A stretch of 32,915 nt of DNA, from the NCBI GenBank assembly GCA_021841025.1, contig JAKBWA010000098.1, positions 1 to 32,915 of the forward strand, given 5' to 3'. The notes under the pieces are model-generated. The model was not told where the DNA came from. It saw only the letters and a program-made list of their open reading frames with translations, and did not search any database. Origin of the DNA: Bacillota bacterium (GTDB lineage: Bacteria; Bacillota; Sulfobacillia; Sulfobacillales; Sulfobacillaceae). This document shows, in pieces, positions 30,353 through 32,915 of this stretch; within the stretch, counting starts at the first letter, position 1; every line of letters starts with the position of its first letter. Made by a program: the position numbers and the translations under genes.

Positions 30353-32329
30353 ATGAGTGCCTATTTAGCAGGGGACCGTCACGATGTCAATGATGTAATT
30401 TGGGCAATACGTACTTTGGAATGGACAATTGGGGCCATTTTCGCAGTATTTATACCGTTTCGCTGGATTATATGGGCGGTGGCCGCTCTTTACTGGAGCA
30501 TTTCTCTATGGATTAAGAAACATCCCAATCCGCCATATGCCCAAAGACTCTTGCGGTTGAATCAAACCATGATTCTTGTGGATATCGTTCTTCTCTCTTT
30601 AGTGGTGAGCGTTACCGGCGAACTTCATAGTCAGGTTTTCATTCTTTATTCCGTCGAACTTCTTTTTCTGGCGATATATTCGTCTATCTTTTGGTCACTA
30701 TGGGGAATTGCGGCTATCTGGGTGAGTTATGGGCTAGCCTGTGGGGATTGGATGAATCCGGAATTGTGGTGGCGGGAATTTATTTTGGGATTTATTGGCG
30801 TTTCTGCAACTCTGTTAGGAGTGTCCTTACGCCATACCATTAGAAAATTCCAACAAAACAGCTTACACCTGGAACAGGTGATGGCTTTAAAGACCTTGCA
30901 GGAATCCGTGCTCAAGCTATCAAGCCTTTCAGACTCGATAGCCGCAATTTTGCAAACAGGTATTCGTTTGCTGGATACGGACGGTGGCTATGTGTGCCAG
31001 CAAACACCGACAGGCAGGCACGTGATTAGTCAAATCGGGTTCGACGTCAGCAAAGAGCGGAGTTTTTGGGAACGTTACGAATCATTGACGTTGGATCGGG
31101 GAGTGATAACCTATTATCCCCATTTAGAAAATCATGCTCATCGTCAAACATCCTTTGGACTACCGGATCCCAAGACGCGGGAACTGATCTTGATCCCTCT
31201 GCGAGACCAAGAGGCGATTATCGGCATTATGGGATTTACGAGGAGCCAGAAAAAACCACCCTTGAGTGATCGTCGAGTTATTTTGGAAGGTCTGGCCGAA
31301 ATGGTAGTCAATCAAATACGTTTCGAAAAGGCTCAGATCAGTGCATTAAAACGGGGGAGGCTGTTGGCAGTTCTGGAACGGGTTGGACGAATCGTGAACT
31401 GTAATCTTGAAATGAGCACACTTTTGCGGTCTTTGCACCAGGCTTCAGCAGAAGAATTAGAAATTGATTCCTTTTTTGTAGCACTAAGTGTTCCCGATGA
31501 CCCTTCGAAAATTCTTATGCAATATTTATTTGATGATGGGAAAGAATATGCTCCGGAAATCATGGATGTCGGAGCGGGCGCGCCTACGGAACATGTGCTG
31601 ACAACACAAGAGCCTCTATTGCTTAATGGCAGCATGGATTCATCGCAACCAACCGGTTCGTTCCGGATTCCCAAGAGTGCCATTATTGTCCCTTTGATTC
31701 GAGAAGGACAAGTCATTGGCGCCATGTCTGTGCAGTCGTATCGCATTTCTTATGATGAAGACCATATGGAGTTCGTATTGTCTGTGGCTTCACAAGCGGC
31801 TATCGCCATTAAGAATGCGCAATTATATCAACAGACGGAGTCTATCGCCTTGACCGATTACTTGACACATTTGGGTAATTCACGTCAATTTTCCGTCATG
31901 TTGCAAGAGGCTGTAGACTATGCGTCAAGTACCGGATCGTCATTGTCTTTGCTTTTGATCGATTCAGACAGCCTGAAGAAGATCAATGATCACTATGGAC
32001 ACATCGCGGGCGATGCTCACTTGCAATTTGTAGCCAATGTTATTCGCCGTAATGTCCGGAGCATGGATACAGCTTGCCGGTATGCGGGTGACGAATTTGT
32101 CGTGATTTTACCCGGAGCCCATCTTGATGAGGCGGTGACGGTAGGAGAACGCATCCGGCGTGAAATGGACGGAAAATTTGCTTGGAATGATTCGATGATC
32201 GGCACCACTGTCAGCGTTGGAGCAGCGGAATTTTTCGTTCCCATGACGACGGAGGAATTATTCACAGCAGCTGACCGTGCGATGTACAGTGCTAAACGAG
32301 GAGGGAAAAATCGTGTGGCTGTGTCCTGA
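30353..32329 (+). CDS. Membrane GAF-GAF-GGDEF diguanylate cyclase
   Basis: This 658-aa protein starts with about five to six hydrophobic helices (residues 15-165), followed by a short coiled linker, a GAF-like domain (about 190-325), a second GAF domain (about 345-490, with AIIVPLIREGQVIGAMSVQS) and a GGDEF domain (495-658). The active-site motif is AGDEF (578-582), a variant found in working cyclases, and IDSDSLKKINDHYGH supplies the metal and substrate residues. An inhibitory I-site RSMD (569-572) lies exactly five residues upstream. It should make c-di-GMP from two GTP in response to signals read by the membrane or GAF domains. The ATG at 30353 follows TTGGAGAA; the TTG inside that site is not the start. 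It could feed the riboswitch and MshEN glycosyltransferase at the other end of the window. Confidence 0.9.
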   Translation: MSAYLAGDRHDVNDVIWAIRTLEWTIGAIFAVFIPFRWIIWAVAALYWSISLWIKKHPNPPYAQRLLRLNQTMILVDIVLLSLVVSVTGELHSQVFILYSVELLFLAIYSSIFWSLWGIAAIWVSYGLACGDWMNPELWWREFILGFIGVSATLLGVSLRHTIRKFQQNSLHLEQVMALKTLQESVLKLSSLSDSIAAILQTGIRLLDTDGGYVCQQTPTGRHVISQIGFDVSKERSFWERYESLTLDRGVITYYPHLENHAHRQTSFGLPDPKTRELILIPLRDQEAIIGIMGFTRSQKKPPLSDRRVILEGLAEMVVNQIRFEKAQISALKRGRLLAVLERVGRIVNCNLEMSTLLRSLHQASAEELEIDSFFVALSVPDDPSKILMQYLFDDGKEYAPEIMDVGAGAPTEHVLTTQEPLLLNGSMDSSQPTGSFRIPKSAIIVPLIREGQVIGAMSVQSYRISYDEDHMEFVLSVASQAAIAIKNAQLYQQTESIALTDYLTHLGNSRQFSVMLQEAVDYASSTGSSLSLLLIDSDSLKKINDHYGHIAGDAHLQFVANVIRRNVRSMDTACRYAGDEFVVILPGAHLDEAVTVGERIRREMDGKFAWNDSMIGTTVSVGAAEFFVPMTTEELFTAADRAMYSAKRGGKNRVAVS

Positions 32330-32805
32330 GAATGGGTCTTCCCACAAAAAGAAAAGTGCTTGAACGCTTTTTCCACCCCCTAATAAAACATGACACCCGC
32401 GGCCTCTGTTTGATAGGGTAAATGCTCAATGGAAGCGCTAGATCGTCGAACGCGATGGGTCCATGGCGGTGCTGCAGGATGCGCTGCGAAAAAAAGGTGG
32501 CATCCGTCGTCGCACGATGTCAAGGGGCCGTGCGGCGGACATTTTCCGCCATCCTGGGGCGTACGAGCTTATAGTCGCACAACCTTTGCACCTGGTCCAG
32601 AATCTGGGATCGCGGGGTTGTGGCGCGCGGAGATTGGCGGGGAGGTCTCGCACGACGGCTTGACGTTCGACTAACCATCACAGACTCCTCCGGGATTTGA
32701 TGTCTCGCCTTTCGAGCTGCCATCACAGCACTCCCTTTTGAGGACATTTTTCTGTGAGGCAGCGAAGGCATTTCGAGTACTTTTTTTATGAGTCAAATCG
32801 GAATA
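32330..32805. other. G+C-rich stretch without a confident gene
   Basis: From about 32430 to 32660 the sequence is clearly richer in G+C than its surroundings. It contains short overlapping frames on both strands that are rich in Arg, Pro and Ser, typical of G+C-rich non-coding DNA or a decayed insertion. A small perfect hairpin (ggcgga-N5-tccgcc) is near 32534-32550. I could not identify a transposase motif or terminal repeats. Confidence 0.4.
32520..32678 (-). CDS. Possible small basic protein
   Basis: A 52-codon frame starts at an ATG (32678) with an excellent ribosome binding site, GGAGGAG at 6-nt spacing. The product is very basic (begins MVSRTSSRRARPPRQSPRA, later QILDQVQRLCDYKLVRP). 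It matches no family I know. The frame stays open upstream to 32771, where a second ATG with GGGAG also exists. The ribosome binding site argues for it and the compositional bias against it. Confidence 0.25.
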   Translation of the reverse strand: MVSRTSSRRARPPRQSPRATTPRSQILDQVQRLCDYKLVRPRMAENVRRTAP

Positions 32806-32834
32806 TTGACTAGCAATAACGGGGATGATAAAAT
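32806..32834 (+). promoter_or_regulatory. Sigma-A promoter near the right edge (first of two)
   Basis: TTGACT (32806-32811) and TAAAAT (32829-32834) are separated by exactly 17 nt, and each matches consensus at five of six positions. It points out of the window. Confidence 0.7.
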
Positions 32835-32874
32835 GTTGTGTGTTGCGACGCTATGGAACGGGCTAAAGAAGGTC

Positions 32875-32903
32875 TTGACCACTGGCCATGAGGTCATTAT
32901 AAT
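32875..32903 (+). promoter_or_regulatory. Sigma-A promoter at the right edge (second of two)
   Basis: TTGACC (32875-32880) and a perfect TATAAT (32898-32903) are 17 nt apart. TGACC and GGTCA half-sites flank an 11-nt centre inside the promoter (32876-32896), a possible operator. The gene it drives lies beyond the window. Confidence 0.75.
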
Positions 32904-32915
32904 AAATGAGCGCGG

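Noticed and set aside
1-32915. CRISPR arrays, tRNA or rRNA genes, complete insertion sequences
   Set aside because: No regularly spaced repeats, cloverleaf pattern, transposase motif or paired terminal repeats with target duplications were seen on reading both strands.

Overview
The window reads as chromosomal DNA of a monoderm Firmicute. The signs are purine-rich Shine-Dalgarno sites, frequent GTG and TTG starts, sigma-A type promoters with 17-nt spacers, and a Bacillus-type LexA (DinR) box. G+C looks close to 50 percent by eye. From the gene mix a Sulfobacillus-like moderate acidophile is my best guess, but that is inference, not a search result.

Region 1 (about 390-13,500) is the most interesting part: a cell-surface polysaccharide and exosortase locus wired to cyclic di-GMP at several levels. 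Read on the minus strand, in order of transcription, it holds: a small secreted protein with a PEP-CTERM-like tail; an exosortase with the Cys/Arg/His triad; a processive GT2 glycosyltransferase carrying an N-terminal MshEN-type (c-di-GMP binding) module; a two-TM mini-protein; a polytopic GT39/ArnT-like protein; then a c-di-GMP-I (GEMM) riboswitch with an intrinsic terminator ahead of a secreted glycoside-hydrolase-like protein with three IPT/TIG-like repeats; and finally a GT2-GtrA fusion. Divergent from the PEP-CTERM-like gene is a GGDEF-EAL protein whose two active sites both look intact.

Region 2 (13,559-18,491, minus strand) has a TauE/SafE exporter with a clear promoter and operator-like palindrome, a 600-nt gap without a gene, an NCS1-type permease that keeps a cysteine-rich tail I associate with permease-linked sensor kinases but has no kinase, and panE-panB of pantothenate synthesis.

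Region 3 (18,659-24,220, plus strand) is an acyl-CoA degradation operon of leucine-catabolism type: acyl-CoA dehydrogenase, an unrecognised 229-aa protein, a free-standing biotin carrier, carboxyltransferase beta, an HMG-CoA-lyase-like protein and a crotonase. The biotin carboxylase is absent. A strong terminator closes it.

Region 4 (24,289-30,030, plus strand) is an SOS mutagenesis cassette: a near-consensus promoter followed by a LexA box, an ImuB-like inactive Y-family protein, a possible amber-interrupted zinc-ribbon frame, a small DUF6504-like protein, a 56-aa protein, DnaE2 and a flavin-reductase-like protein.

Region 5 (30,031-32,915, plus strand) has a membrane-anchored GAF-GAF-GGDEF diguanylate cyclase preceded by a perfect 13-bp inverted repeat, then a G+C-rich stretch without a confident gene, and two consensus promoters pointing out of the right edge.
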